Source: Acuticoccus sediminis
GTDB taxonomy: Bacteria; Pseudomonadota; Alphaproteobacteria; Rhizobiales; Amorphaceae
Direction: 5' to 3'
Length of the DNA stretch: 64,000 nt
NCBI RefSeq assembly: GCF_003258595.1
Contig: NZ_QHHQ01000011.1
Span: forward strand, 62,001 to 126,000
Shown one piece after another: positions 25,255 to 34,721 of this stretch. A program made the position numbers and the translations under genes. The notes under the pieces were generated by a model. The model had not been told where the DNA came from, did not search any database, and saw nothing but the letters and a program-made list of their open reading frames with translations. Position 1 is the stretch's first letter. Every line of letters begins with the position of its first letter.

Positions 25255-26208
25255 ATGCGCTTGCGCTTCTTCCTGGCACTTGCCGCTGCAACCTCAGTCG
25301 CGTTCACGGGTCTTTCGGCTCAGGACCGCGCGTGGGCCGACTTCCCCGAGAAATCGGTGACCATCAACGTCGGCTTCGGCGCCGGCGGCGGCGTCGACAC
25401 GATCACGCGGGCCATTGCCCCGGTGCTGTCCGAAGCGCTGGGTGAGACGGTCATCGTCGTCAACCAGCCCGGCGCCGGCGGCGCCGTCGCGACGACGCGG
25501 CTGAAGGCCACTCCGGGCGACGGCTACACCCTCGTCGCCACCACCTCGACGACGCTGACCTTCGATCCGCACACCGGCGCGGTCGCCTTCGATGTCGGCG
25601 AGTTCGACTATATCGCCGCGTTCGGCACCTTCCCCGAGGCGCTGATCGCGCTGCCGTCCCGCGGCTGGGCCGACCTCAGCGCCATGCTGGAGGAGGCCAA
25701 GGCCAACGGCACCGCGCTGACCTACGCCTCGAACACCGCGATCGACAAGATGGTGACCGCGGCCCTCTCCAAGGCGAGCGGCGTGACGATCAACCCGGTC
25801 CCGGTCGAGAGCGGCGCGGAGTCGGTGTCGCAGACCCTTGGCGGGCATGTCGACTTCGCCTACAGCTCCGGCACGTACTACCCGCAGGCGGTCTCCGGCG
25901 ACCTTATGATCCTCGCCGGCCTCGGCGACGATCCCGTCCCCGGCTTCGAGGAGCGGCCGACCCTGCGCGGTCTCGGCTACGACATCTCGAGCGTCAACAT
26001 GATCCTCTACCTCGCCCCGAAGGGTCTGCCGGCGGACGCGAAGGCGAAGCTCGTCGAGGCGTTCGACGCGGCGGCGAAGAGCGACGCGCTGCTGAGCGTC
26101 CTCGACAAGCGCAACATGGGCAGCTTCACCGTCACGGGTGACGCGCTGACGGCGCTGATCGAGAAGCAGTACAAGCAGTTCGGCACGCTGGCGGAGGGGC
26201 AGAACTGA
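25255..26208 (+). CDS. tctC: Tripartite tricarboxylate transporter substrate-binding protein (TctC/Bug)
   Basis: A 317-residue periplasmic solute-binding protein. A signal peptide ends near residue 27. The Bug-family opening is KSVTINVGFGAGGGVDTITRAIAP, followed by VVNQPGAGGAVATTRLKATPGDGYTL. These segments form the carboxylate-binding loops. GGAGG lies 9 bp before the ATG. It captures a carboxylated ligand for TctA/TctB. Together with pxpA and a LysR gene under a shared element, the ligand might be a 5-oxoproline-like acid, though this is inference. Confidence 0.88.
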   Translation: MRLRFFLALAAATSVAFTGLSAQDRAWADFPEKSVTINVGFGAGGGVDTITRAIAPVLSEALGETVIVVNQPGAGGAVATTRLKATPGDGYTLVATTSTTLTFDPHTGAVAFDVGEFDYIAAFGTFPEALIALPSRGWADLSAMLEEAKANGTALTYASNTAIDKMVTAALSKASGVTINPVPVESGAESVSQTLGGHVDFAYSSGTYYPQAVSGDLMILAGLGDDPVPGFEERPTLRGLGYDISSVNMILYLAPKGLPADAKAKLVEAFDAAAKSDALLSVLDKRNMGSFTVTGDALTALIEKQYKQFGTLAEGQN

Positions 26209-26222
26209 GCCCCAAGCCGATC

Positions 26223-26669
26223 ATGCGGGCCGCTCCCGTCATCGAGTTCGCGATCGTGGGCGGCCTGTGCGCGGTCGCCTACTTCGTCCTGATCCCGGCG
26301 CAGATCTCCGCGCAGGGCGCCGTCGGCCTCCGGGCCGACGTCGTCCCGCGCGTCGCCGTGGTCGCGATCGCGCTGTTCGCGCTCCTCCACATGGTGGCGC
26401 GGCTCACCGTCGCCGCCCCGCCGTCAACCGCGCCGGACCCGGGCGGGAACGCGGGCGAGGCGGCGCCGCCGTTGCGCTACGTGGCGCTGCTGCTGACGGC
26501 CATCGCGGCCGGCTATGCCGGGATCATCTGGCTCGGTCTCGTCGCCGGCGGTGCCGTCACCGTCCTCCTCATCACGCTGGCGCTCGGCGAGCGGCGGCCG
26601 CTTCGCCTGGCGCTGCACGCCCTCGGCGGTGCCGCTGTCGCGGGCCTCATCCCCCTTCTCGGACTTTGA
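26223..26669 (+). CDS. tctB: Tripartite tricarboxylate transporter small membrane subunit (TctB)
   Basis: A 148-residue inner-membrane protein with four hydrophobic segments (about residues 8-30, 42-60, 85-105 and 108-145) and a short acidic/proline loop between the second and third. TctB proteins are poorly conserved. The size, topology and position between tctC (15 bp upstream) and tctA identify it. Confidence 0.82.
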   Translation: MRAAPVIEFAIVGGLCAVAYFVLIPAQISAQGAVGLRADVVPRVAVVAIALFALLHMVARLTVAAPPSTAPDPGGNAGEAAPPLRYVALLLTAIAAGYAGIIWLGLVAGGAVTVLLITLALGERRPLRLALHALGGAAVAGLIPLLGL

Positions 26670-26733
26670 CTGTCGACATGTCCCTTCCCCGGACGGCGCC
26701 TGGGCGCCGAACCCATCGCCGGACCCACGCATC

Positions 26734-28245
26734 GTGAGCATGATCATCGACGGTTTCGGCGCGGCTCTCGCGCCGTCCTCGCTCGTCTCCATCGTGCTGG
26801 GGGTGCTGTTCGGCTACCTCGTCGGCGTCATTCCGGGGCTCAGCCGTCCGGCGGCGCTCTCCATCGCCGTGCCGCTGACCTATACGATGAGCCCGATCTC
26901 GGCGATCGCCTTCCTCATCGGCATCGCCAAGGCGAGTGCCGCCGGCGGCGCGACCGGGGCGATCCTCCTCAACACCCCGGGCGAGCCGAGCTCGGCGGCC
27001 ACGTGCTTCGAGGGCTACCCGCTCGCCAAGGCCGGGCAGGCGACGAAGGCGCTCAAGGTCGCGCTCTACTCGTCCGTGTTCGGCGATATCTGCGCGACCA
27101 TCGTGCTCATCGCGCTGGCCCGCCCGCTCGCCGCCTTCGCGCTTCAGATGGGGCCGGTGGAGATGACCGCCGTCATGCTCTTCGCGCTGACCTTCATCGC
27201 CGGCCTCTCCGGAACGGCGCTGTCGCGCGGGCTCATCTCGGGCACGCTCGGCCTGCTGCTGGCGACCGTCGGCCTCGATCCCGAAACGGCGACGCCGCGC
27301 CTCACCTTCGGCATCGTCGACCTGTTCGACGGGGTCCCGCTGCTGGCGGTCACCGTCGGCATGCTCGCCTTCACCGAGATGCTGGTCCAGGCCGAGCAGT
27401 ACCTCGTGAAGGTGCGGCGCGGCACCCACGTCGAGCCGGCGCCGCACCGGCACGACCAGAGCCTCTCCCTGGCCGAGATCAAGCGCATCGCGCCGACCGC
27501 GGTGCAGTCGACCGGTGTCGGCATCGCGGCCGGGATCATCCCCGGGCTCGGCCCGACGATCGGCGCCTTCCTCGCCTACTCGATCGCGCGGCGGACCGGC
27601 CGGCCGGGCGACAAGTGGGGCGAGGGCGAGATCAAGGGCGTCGCGGCCACCGAGGCGGCGGACAACGCCGTGCTCCCCGCGAGCTTCATTCCGCTCTTCG
27701 CGATCGGGCTCCCCGGCAGCGTCTCCGCGGCGATCCTCGTCGCCGCCTTCATGCTGCACGGCGTCGCCCCGGGCCCGCTCATCTTCGAGCAGCATCCGGA
27801 CCTGATGTACGGGATCTACGCGGCGATGCTGGTGGCGAGCGTCGCGATGCTGCTGATCGGCCGCGTCGGACTCCACCTGTTCGCGCGCATCGGCGACGTG
27901 CCGCTGACGACGATCGTGCCGTTCGTCGTCCTCTTCTGCTTCCTCGGCTCCTACCTCGAGACGCACACGCTCTTTTCCATCACCGTGATGCTGGCGCTCG
28001 GCCTGCTCGGGTACGTGATGCAGCGCTTCGGCTACTCGGTCGTCACCTTCCTGATCGGCTTCGTGGTCGGGCCGCTGTTCGAGATCTCGCTGCGCCAGAG
28101 CCTCGTCATCGCCAAGACGCACGGCCTCAGTCCGGCGGACCATCCGATCGCGATCATCTTCGTCGTCCTGACGATCGGTGCCGCCGTCGTCTTCGCGCGG
28201 GAGAGCCTCTCGAACCGCCCGGGCCGCGTCAGCGAGGGCGAGTAG
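26734..28245 (+). CDS. tctA: Tripartite tricarboxylate transporter large permease (TctA)
   Basis: Inner-membrane transport subunit of 503 residues with about twelve hydrophobic segments. Signature parts are GYLVGVIPGLSRPAALSIAV near residue 30, AILLNTPGEPSSAATCFEGY near 80-100, and GIIPGLGPTIGAFLAYSIAR near 270. The GTG at 26734 or the ATG at 26740 may be the start, since neither has a strong ribosome site. It is the last gene of the tctCBA group. A hairpin follows before the convergent P450 gene. Confidence 0.9.
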   Translation: MSMIIDGFGAALAPSSLVSIVLGVLFGYLVGVIPGLSRPAALSIAVPLTYTMSPISAIAFLIGIAKASAAGGATGAILLNTPGEPSSAATCFEGYPLAKAGQATKALKVALYSSVFGDICATIVLIALARPLAAFALQMGPVEMTAVMLFALTFIAGLSGTALSRGLISGTLGLLLATVGLDPETATPRLTFGIVDLFDGVPLLAVTVGMLAFTEMLVQAEQYLVKVRRGTHVEPAPHRHDQSLSLAEIKRIAPTAVQSTGVGIAAGIIPGLGPTIGAFLAYSIARRTGRPGDKWGEGEIKGVAATEAADNAVLPASFIPLFAIGLPGSVSAAILVAAFMLHGVAPGPLIFEQHPDLMYGIYAAMLVASVAMLLIGRVGLHLFARIGDVPLTTIVPFVVLFCFLGSYLETHTLFSITVMLALGLLGYVMQRFGYSVVTFLIGFVVGPLFEISLRQSLVIAKTHGLSPADHPIAIIFVVLTIGAAVVFARESLSNRPGRVSEGE

Positions 28246-28258
28246 GCGCCGTGCAGCG

Positions 28259-28281
28259 GGCCGGGTCGTTCGCTCCCGGCC
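28259..28281. terminator. Hairpin between convergent tctA and P450 genes
   Basis: GGCCGGG (28259-28265) pairs with CCCGGCC (28275-28281) around a 9-nt loop in the convergent gap. It has no T-tract. Confidence 0.4.
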
Positions 28282-28369
28282 GCCGCACCACGTCGGGGCT
28301 TTCGGAGGAGTGTCTGCCGCATGGCACCGGCCTCTCCGGAGGCGGGGGCCATGCGGGACAGTCGCGGCG

Positions 28370-29563
28370 TCAGGCGCGGGGCGTCACGCGGACCGGCAGC
28401 GTGGTCGGGACCATGCCGATCGTGACCTTCGCCCGCTCGATGGGGCCCGTCACCTCGATCGTGCCGATCCGTTCGGCGAGCACCGTGAAGGCCTCGATCA
28501 TCTCCATCCGCGCGAGCGGCGCGCCGATGCAGGCATGGCTGCCGAAGCCGAACGTCATGTGCGCGTTGCGGCCGCGATGGATGTCGAAGGAGTCCGGGTT
28601 CTCGAACGCCCTGGGGTCACGGTTGACCGCCATCGCCAGAACCGTGGCGACCTCGCCCGCTTCCGCCGGCATCCCGGCGAACTCCGTCGGCGCGACGGCC
28701 TGGCGCGACATGTGGTGCGTGATCGAGGCGTAACGCAGGCCCTCCTCCACAGCCCCGGGCGCGAGGGCCGGGTCGGCGGACAGCTTCGCCCACTCGGACG
28801 GGTTCTCCAGCAGCGCCATCATCGTGTTGGCGAGCTGACGGCGGGTGGTGTCCATCCCGGCGCGGGTCAGCTCCATCGCGATGCCGACGACCTCGAGCTC
28901 GCGGTGGCCCTCCATGGCCCGGATGAGCTCGGAGAAGATGTCGTCCTTGAGGTCCTCGCGCCGCTCGCGCAGAAGCCCGAGCAGATAGGCCTCCAGCGAC
29001 CGCCAGGCCGCCTCGATCTCCGACAGCTTCTCGCGCGGGAGGAAGATGTCCGTCCATCGCGCGCTGGAGTCGACCCAGGCCGACACCATGTCGATGTCCT
29101 TCATCGGCAGGCCGAGGATCGGCGCGAGGACGTGCGCCGGGAACGGGTGGAAAAGCTCCTTCACGAGGTCGCCTTCGCCCCGCTCCATGATCGGATCGAG
29201 CAGCTCCTCGAAGCGTTCGCGGATGCGCGGGCGCAGCGTCTCGAGGACGTGGCCGCGGAACACGCGGGTCAGGATCTTGCGCAGCGCCAGATGCTCGGGC
29301 CCGTGGCGGGTGAGCAGCGGCTCCTTCGTGCGCTCGCTGAGGTAGGGCGAGACCTCCTCGGGGATGTGGTAGACGGCGATCGGCAGGTCCCGCCGCAGGA
29401 TGTCGCGCGCCTCCTCGCGGCGCAGGACGGCAAGGCCCTTGTCGCTCGAAGCGTAGGGACACTTGCTGGCGAGATCGGTGAGAAACGCGATCGGGTTCTC
29501 ACTCGTCTGCTCGTCCTCCCAGCGCAGGACCGGCATGTCGTCCGTCGTGGCGTCATCAGTCAT
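28370..29563 (-). CDS. Cytochrome P450
   Basis: A 397-residue soluble bacterial P450 mono-oxygenase. The haem-ligand motif is FGFGSHACIGAPLAR with Cys345, the I-helix oxygen-activation motif AGMDTT is at 235-240, and the K-helix ExxR is EGLR near 274-277. Length and absence of a membrane anchor fit class I P450s that need a ferredoxin and reductase, neither of which is encoded here. It is the last gene of a minus-strand unit with an ABC importer and a 78-residue protein, so it probably hydroxylates the imported compound. Substrate unknown. Confidence 0.93.
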   Translation of the reverse strand: MTDDATTDDMPVLRWEDEQTSENPIAFLTDLASKCPYASSDKGLAVLRREEARDILRRDLPIAVYHIPEEVSPYLSERTKEPLLTRHGPEHLALRKILTRVFRGHVLETLRPRIRERFEELLDPIMERGEGDLVKELFHPFPAHVLAPILGLPMKDIDMVSAWVDSSARWTDIFLPREKLSEIEAAWRSLEAYLLGLLRERREDLKDDIFSELIRAMEGHRELEVVGIAMELTRAGMDTTRRQLANTMMALLENPSEWAKLSADPALAPGAVEEGLRYASITHHMSRQAVAPTEFAGMPAEAGEVATVLAMAVNRDPRAFENPDSFDIHRGRNAHMTFGFGSHACIGAPLARMEMIEAFTVLAERIGTIEVTGPIERAKVTIGMVPTTLPVRVTPRA

Positions 29564-29697
29564 TGGCTTGACCCCTTCGTGGTCGAGATCGTCATGGCAT
29601 CAGGGCGCCATTCGTCTGGCTGCAGACGCGCTGGCGGAGGTGGACATGTCCCGGTCTGCACGGCGGCCGCCCGCGGACGGCGCCGGCGCGCCGGACA

Positions 29698-29934
29698 TCA
29701 GTCGGGGCAGCCGGCCTTGATCCAGCTGCGGAAGAGGGCGACGTGCTCCTCGGGCCAGCTTCGGTCGCACGGCATGTCGCCGGACTTCAGGCGGGCGTAG
29801 ATGGAGCGGCTGTGCGTGCGCACGTCCTCGATCTCCCAGAGGTCGAAGATGAAGAGCATCTGGTCCCGGTCGAACCGCAGGAACAGCGGCTTGATGTCGG
29901 TCTCGAAGCTCGGCGGCGATGTTTCGGCATCCAT
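29698..29934 (-). CDS. Small conserved protein with MPCD motif
   Basis: A 78-residue protein without signal peptide or membrane helix. It follows a recurring pattern, DIKPLF...D...M...FDLW..EDV, ending with LKSGDMPCDRSWPEEHVALFRSWI and a GCPD tail. I have seen this pattern in small bacterial proteins and as C-terminal tails of larger ones, but know no defined function. The two cysteines (MPCD and AGCPD) could bind a metal or another redox partner. It sits between the binding-protein gene and the P450 gene on the same strand, 134 bp before the P450 start. An accessory role for the P450 is a guess. Confidence 0.7.
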   Translation of the reverse strand: MDAETSPPSFETDIKPLFLRFDRDQMLFIFDLWEIEDVRTHSRSIYARLKSGDMPCDRSWPEEHVALFRSWIKAGCPD

Positions 29935-30003
29935 GGATCAGGTTCGTTGCGTTGGATCGGCGGAGCGGATCCGCGCCGGCCGGTGCCGGCGCGGTCGCGG
30001 CAC

Positions 30004-31074
30004 TCAGCCCGCGTAGTTGCGGGCCTGGTCGGCGATGGCCTCGCGGTCGAAGTCGTTGATCGCCTCCAGGAACGAAGGGTCCCAGATCTGGGACACGTCG
30101 AAGCCGGCGTCGAGGTGGCCGGTCTGGGCGAGCTCGGCGATCACGCGCTCCCACTGGGCATCGCCCGCCGAGCCGTAGTTGGTTGCATCGCCCAGCGCGA
30201 AGCCGTCGAAGCGCGACAGGAAGATGCGCTTGGCCTGCGCGATCTCCTCCGGTGTGCCGCCGCCCTGGGGCCGGGTCTGCGGGTAGACTTCCCAGTGCAG
30301 GCGGATGGCCGCGTCCGGGTTCGCCTGGCCGAACACGACGGCCTTGGCGATGCCGCGGCAGAGCTTGATGTAGCTCTCCGGATCGCTGTCGATCCGCTCC
30401 TGGTTGCCGGTCACGAAGTTGCCGAGCAGCATGTTGTAGTAGCTCGGGTAGTGGTAATCGAACTCGAGGCCGAGGTTCTCCAGCGCCGCGACGGCCGTGT
30501 CCCAGGACACCCAGGCCTTGATGTCGCCCCGGCGAAGGGCGAGCGCCGCCGGCGCGCCGGTGCCGGTCGCGACCAGCTCGATGTCGTTCTCGATGTCGAT
30601 CCCAGCCTCGGCGAAGGTGCCGCTGGCGAGCGGGTTGGTGTGGATCACCGGGGTGCCGACGGTGGCCCCGCGCAGCGTCGCGAGGTCGGTGATCCCGGCG
30701 CTCTTGAGCGTGACGATGCGGCTGATCGGCTGGCGCGAATGCTGGTAGCCGGTCTTGACGGGCATGCCGTTGGCGCGCGCGAACAGCATCTCCTCTGCGG
30801 TGATGGTGACGAACTCCATCCGCCCGCCGCTGACCATCTGCATGCCGGTCGTGGAGCCCGCGACGCCGAAGACGTCGACGTTGAGGCCTTCCTGCTCCCA
30901 GAAGCCGAGCGCCTGAGGCAGCGACGAGTGGGCCGCGTGCCCGGTGGAGATGTCCGTTGTCGTCGGACCGAAGCGGATGACGGAGCCGCTCTGGCCGAAG
31001 GCAGGTCCACCGAAGCTGGCGAGCGCCGCTGCGCCCATCCCGCCTGCGACGAAGGTACGACGAGAAATGGTCAT
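30004..31074 (-). CDS. NMT1/TauA-like ABC transporter substrate-binding protein
   Basis: A 356-residue periplasmic binding protein. The leader MTISRRTFVAGGMGAAALAS has a twin-arginine look and cleaves near AFGQ (about residue 28). Conserved pieces are QALGFWEQEGLNVDVFGVAGS and ITDLATLRGATVGTPVIHTN. The family (SsuA/TauA/NMT1) binds sulfonates, nitrate, pyrimidine or aromatic compounds. The gene is preceded within 12 bp by a permease gene and belongs to a complete importer. The ligand cannot be deduced, and the P450 nearby suggests an organic compound needing hydroxylation. Confidence 0.87.
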   Translation of the reverse strand: MTISRRTFVAGGMGAAALASFGGPAFGQSGSVIRFGPTTTDISTGHAAHSSLPQALGFWEQEGLNVDVFGVAGSTTGMQMVSGGRMEFVTITAEEMLFARANGMPVKTGYQHSRQPISRIVTLKSAGITDLATLRGATVGTPVIHTNPLASGTFAEAGIDIENDIELVATGTGAPAALALRRGDIKAWVSWDTAVAALENLGLEFDYHYPSYYNMLLGNFVTGNQERIDSDPESYIKLCRGIAKAVVFGQANPDAAIRLHWEVYPQTRPQGGGTPEEIAQAKRIFLSRFDGFALGDATNYGSAGDAQWERVIAELAQTGHLDAGFDVSQIWDPSFLEAINDFDREAIADQARNYAG

Positions 31075-31086
31075 GATGTTCGGAGC

Positions 31087-31887
31087 CTAGTGTTTCCAGG
31101 TGAGGAGGCGGCGGGACGCGAAGTCGATGGCGTAGAAGAACGCCAGTCCGAGCAGCGCCACGACGATGAGGGCGGCGAAGGCTTCGTCGAGCCGGATGCG
31201 CGAGTTGGCCTCGAGGACGAGGTGGCCGAGACCGGCGCTCGCCCCGATGAACTCGCCGACGATGGCGCCGGTGAAGGCGAAGACCGAGGCGAGCGAGAAG
31301 CCGGCGAAGATGTGCGGCAGCGCCGAGGGGAACCTGATGTAGCGCAGCACCTGCCAGCGGCTGGCACCCATGGAGCGCGCGGTCTCGATGAGGCCCGGCG
31401 GCGTCGCATGGAGCCCGGTGATCGTCGTCACGAGCACCGGAAAGAGGCAGATCATCGTCGCGACGGCGATCTTGGAGGAGACGCCGAAGCCGAACCAGAT
31501 GATGAAGAGCGGGGCGAGGGCGATCTTCGGCGTCGCCTGGATCGCCACGAGCCACGGATAGACCGCCCGCTCCATGAGCCTCACCTCGGCGATGAGGACC
31601 GCGAGGACGAGACCGAGGACGCACGCGATGGCGAACCCGCTGAGCGCCTCGAAGGTCGTGACCCCGGCATGATAGACGAGGTGACCGTTGGCGAGCCCCT
31701 CGAACAGCGCCACCAGCACGGCCGACGGCTGCGGGATCAGGAAACGCGGCACGACGCCGATCCGCGTGCCGATCTCCAGCAGCAGAAGCGCGGCGAACAC
31801 CACGCCCGCGGCGGTGAGCAGGCCCCGCGGCACGCGGAGCCAGCGGAACGGGCGGGCGGGCGCCTCAGCGGCGGCGACGTTGCTCAC
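31087..31887 (-). CDS. ABC transporter permease (SsuC/TauC type), first copy
   Basis: A 266-residue inner-membrane protein with about six helices. The cytoplasmic coupling motif (EAA loop) is visible as IETARSMGASRWQVLRYIRF near residue 150-175. Translation appears to start at a GTG (31887). It differs clearly from the other permease in this cluster, so the two probably form a heterodimer. It lies between the ATPase and binding-protein genes on the minus strand. Confidence 0.87.
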   Translation of the reverse strand: MSNVAAAEAPARPFRWLRVPRGLLTAAGVVFAALLLLEIGTRIGVVPRFLIPQPSAVLVALFEGLANGHLVYHAGVTTFEALSGFAIACVLGLVLAVLIAEVRLMERAVYPWLVAIQATPKIALAPLFIIWFGFGVSSKIAVATMICLFPVLVTTITGLHATPPGLIETARSMGASRWQVLRYIRFPSALPHIFAGFSLASVFAFTGAIVGEFIGASAGLGHLVLEANSRIRLDEAFAALIVVALLGLAFFYAIDFASRRLLTWKH

Positions 31888-31953
31888 CGTGCCCCCGCCG
31901 CGGTCCGGGGCGCGGGAAGCGGGGCGGCGCCGCGTTGCGCGGGAACGGCGGGA

Positions 31954-32706
31954 TCAAACATAGTCGAGCACCTTCCGGATGGCGGCGGTGTAGGAGCCGA
32001 ACTCCGGGGTCGACACGATGTCGATGGAGCGCGGGCGCTCCAGTTCGATGTCGATGGACTGCGTGACGCGGCCCGGCCGTGGCGACATGACGAGCACACG
32101 GTCCGAGAGGAACACCGCCTCGGTGATGGAGTGGGTGATGAGCAGGACGGTCTTGCCAGTCGCCGCCGCGATGCGGCTCAGCTCGAGGTTCATGACGTCG
32201 CGCGTCATGGCGTCGAGCGCGCCGAACGGTTCGTCGAGCAGGAGGATCTTGGGCTCCTGGATCAGCGCGCGGGCGATCGACACGCGCTGGCGCATCCCGC
32301 CGGAAAGCTCGGCGGGCAGCTTGGTCTCGAAGCCGGACAGCCCCACCATGTCGATGAGGTCGGCCGCCATCTTGCGATACTTCGCCTTGTTCAGGCGCCG
32401 GATCTCGATGGGCAGCATCACGTTGTCGAGGACGTTGCGCCAGGGCAGGAGGTTGGCGTCCTGGAAGACGACAGCGACCTCGCGGCTCGGCCCGGTGATC
32501 GGCGTCCCCTCGACCTCGACCCGGCCGGCATAGTCCGGGATCAGGCCGGCGAGGATGCGCAGCATCGTCGTCTTGCCGCATCCCGAGGGGCCGACGATGG
32601 AGACGAAACCGCCCTCGTCGACTTCCATCGACACCTGGTCGAGGGCGAGAACCGTTTCGCCGGCCTTGGTGTGATAGGTCTTCGACAGCGACTCGGTGAT
32701 GATCAT
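31954..32706 (-). CDS. ABC transporter ATPase (SsuB/TauB type)
   Basis: A 250-residue cytoplasmic ATP-binding subunit. Walker A is GPSGCGKT near residues 39-46, the Q-loop is [18 protein letters not shown], the ABC signature is [15 protein letters not shown], and Walker B is [16 protein letters not shown]. The ATG at 32706 gives the usual SsuB-like start. It is flanked on both sides by permease genes of the same strand and energises that importer. Confidence 0.9.
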   Translation of the reverse strand: MIITESLSKTYHTKAGETVLALDQVSMEVDEGGFVSIVGPSGCGKTTMLRILAGLIPDYAGRVEVEGTPITGPSREVAVVFQDANLLPWRNVLDNVMLPIEIRRLNKAKYRKMAADLIDMVGLSGFETKLPAELSGGMRQRVSIARALIQEPKILLLDEPFGALDAMTRDVMNLELSRIAAATGKTVLLITHSITEAVFLSDRVLVMSPRPGRVTQSIDIELERPRSIDIVSTPEFGSYTAAIRKVLDYV

Positions 32707-32798
32707 GGCGGCATGCTCGATTGGGGCTGGAGCCCATCGGGCCGTCGCGCCGGCCTTCGGGCCGGCGCCGGAGGGTCCGATGGCGGTGTCGCGCGGGC

Positions 32799-33569
32799 CT
32801 AGCTGGCCCACGACGTGAGGCGGCGACGGGCAAACTGCGTCGCGAAGTGCAGCGAGATGCCGACGCTCGACAGAACGATCAGGATCGCGAACACCCGGTC
32901 GGTCGCGAGCACCTCGTTGGCGTAGAGGATGAGTCGGCCCAGTCCGGCCCGCGAGCCGGCGAACTCGGCCACGATCGAGCCGATCAGCGCCGCGATCGCG
33001 GCGATATTCACGCCGGACAGGATGTAGGGAAGCGCGTACGGGATCTTCAGCTTGATCAGCGTCTGCATCCGGGAGGCGCCGAGCGCACGGAAGAGGTCCT
33101 GCTGTCCCGCCGGAACCGCCCCCAGTCCCGCGAGCGTCGCGATCAGCACGGGGAAGTAGGCGATGGCGGTGGCGAGGTAGACCTTGGAGCCGATGCCGTA
33201 GCCGAACCAGGTGATGGCGAGCGGCGCCAGCGCGATCTTCGGGAAGGCCTCGAAGGCGACGAGGATGGGATTGGCGACCTCGCGCAGCTCCTCCGACTGC
33301 GCGACGAAGGCGGCGCTCGCGACGCCCAGGACGATGGAGATGGCGAGCGCGATCAGCGTCTCGGCCAGCGTGGTCCCGATGTGGGGCCAGAAGATCCCGG
33401 ACGAGAAGCCGTAGTGGAGCTGGTTGGCGACGTCCCGCGGCGAGGGCAGCATCAGCGGGTCGACGAAGCCCGCCGCGGTGATGACGTCCCAGCACGCGAG
33501 GACGATGAGAAAGAACGCGAGGGGCGGGACGACGACCTCGATGAGGCCCCTGAGAGCGGCGCTACGCAT
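32799..33569 (-). CDS. ABC transporter permease (SsuC/TauC type), second copy
   Basis: A 256-residue inner-membrane protein with about six helices. The coupling loop reads [20 protein letters not shown] near residue 155-175, followed by [25 protein letters not shown]. It is the first gene of the six-gene minus-strand unit. Two unlike permeases in one SsuABC-like cluster are less common than a single homodimeric one. The upstream region has an AT-rich island. Confidence 0.87.
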   Translation of the reverse strand: MRSAALRGLIEVVVPPLAFFLIVLACWDVITAAGFVDPLMLPSPRDVANQLHYGFSSGIFWPHIGTTLAETLIALAISIVLGVASAAFVAQSEELREVANPILVAFEAFPKIALAPLAITWFGYGIGSKVYLATAIAYFPVLIATLAGLGAVPAGQQDLFRALGASRMQTLIKLKIPYALPYILSGVNIAAIAALIGSIVAEFAGSRAGLGRLILYANEVLATDRVFAILIVLSSVGISLHFATQFARRRLTSWAS

Positions 33570-34181
33570 CGTGCGCTCCGGGCCGATCCAGCCGCGGGCC
33601 GGCCGTGGCGGCGCCTAGGGCCGCCGCCCGCGCGCTGTCGGTCGAAGAGTGGCTGTGCGGCTTCATTTGCGCGGCCTCTCGATGGGACGTTGAGGGGTCG
33701 GGAGTGGGCGGTCTGATGTCCGAAGTGTTACTAAAAATAGGACCATAGGCCCTTAGGGTGGTCAATTACTTCGCACGCTGAATTTTTAATCATTATAACG
33801 TGCGGGTTTGTGCCACTCGCGACGCGAAATGCATGCTTCGACATCCATGAGCGACTCTCGTGGGCGGGGGTCTGCCTACGATCGCGACGCGTCGCCGCCG
33901 TCATGCCGCACAGGCACGGTTCGAAAAGTCCGAATGGAGATGCCGGGTTAGCCGGCCTCGTCGGCGTGAATGCGCCGGTTCGCGCGGGGTCCTCGCCTGC
34001 CTGATGCGGAACGATTCCGATCCGGGTCGCCTCCGTCCGGAGCCTCGCCTGCCGCGCGATGGGCATGGTCAATAGATCCCGTTCGGCCTTCTTGAGGACC
34101 GAATGCGGGCCGATAAGGCGCCGGGCCGACGCGGAAACGGAGCCCGCGCGGTCTCGACATCGGACACGGGAGACTTGGGTG
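33570..34181. other. Divergent intergenic region with AT-rich island
   Basis: About 610 bp between the minus-strand importer operon and the VOC-like gene. The stretch 33720-33800 is distinctly AT-rich and contains ATTATA at 33792-33797 (TATAAT on the minus strand) and the imperfect inverted repeat GACCA...TGGTC (33741-33763), good candidates for promoter and operator of the importer. At 33847-33861, ATGAGCGACTCTCGT is a weak match to the operator repeated further right. No gene was recognised. Confidence 0.5.
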
Positions 34182-34688
34182 ATGGCGATTCCGAAGAACA
34201 CGATCTGTCTCTGGTATGACAAGGACGCCGAGGAGGCAGCACGGTTCTATGCCGAGGTCTTTCCCGACAGCGCGGTCACGGCGGTGCATCGTGCGCCCGG
34301 TGACTACCCGTCCGGCAAGGCGGGCGACGTCCTGACCGTCGAATTCACGGCCTTCGGTATTCCCTGCCTCGGGCTCAACGGTGGCCCCCTCTTCCAGCAC
34401 AACGAGGCGTTCTCGTTTCAGGTCGCCACGGACGATCAGGAGGAGACGGACCGCTACTGGAACGCGATCGTGGGCAACGGCGGGCAGGAGAGCGCCTGCG
34501 GCTGGTGCAAGGACCGCTGGGGCGTGTCCTGGCAGTTCACGCCGCGGGTCCTGACCGAGGCGCTGGCGGCCGGCGGCGAGGAAGCCAAACGGGTGTTCGA
34601 GGCGATGTTGGAGATGGGCAAGATCGATGTGGCGACGATCGAGGCCGCCCGGCGCGCCGACGCTACGGCGACACGGGGCGGGTCCTGA
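34182..34688 (+). CDS. VOC/PhnB-like protein (3-demethylubiquinone methyltransferase fold)
   Basis: A 168-residue cytoplasmic protein of the PhnB-like glyoxalase/VOC superfamily (PF06983), named after 3-demethylubiquinone-9 3-methyltransferase although not truly a methyltransferase. Landmarks are ICLWYDKDAEEAARFYAEVFPDS at the start, FGIPCLGLNGGPLFQHNEAFSFQV in the middle and CGWCKDRWGVSWQFTP. The GGGAG near 34170 supports the ATG at 34182. It lies next to a convergent LysR gene at the left edge of the detoxification island. Molecular function unknown. Confidence 0.85.
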   Translation: MAIPKNTICLWYDKDAEEAARFYAEVFPDSAVTAVHRAPGDYPSGKAGDVLTVEFTAFGIPCLGLNGGPLFQHNEAFSFQVATDDQEETDRYWNAIVGNGGQESACGWCKDRWGVSWQFTPRVLTEALAAGGEEAKRVFEAMLEMGKIDVATIEAARRADATATRGGS

Positions 34689-34721
34689 ACGACCGCCACC
34701 GAGCCGCGAGACCTTGCAGCC

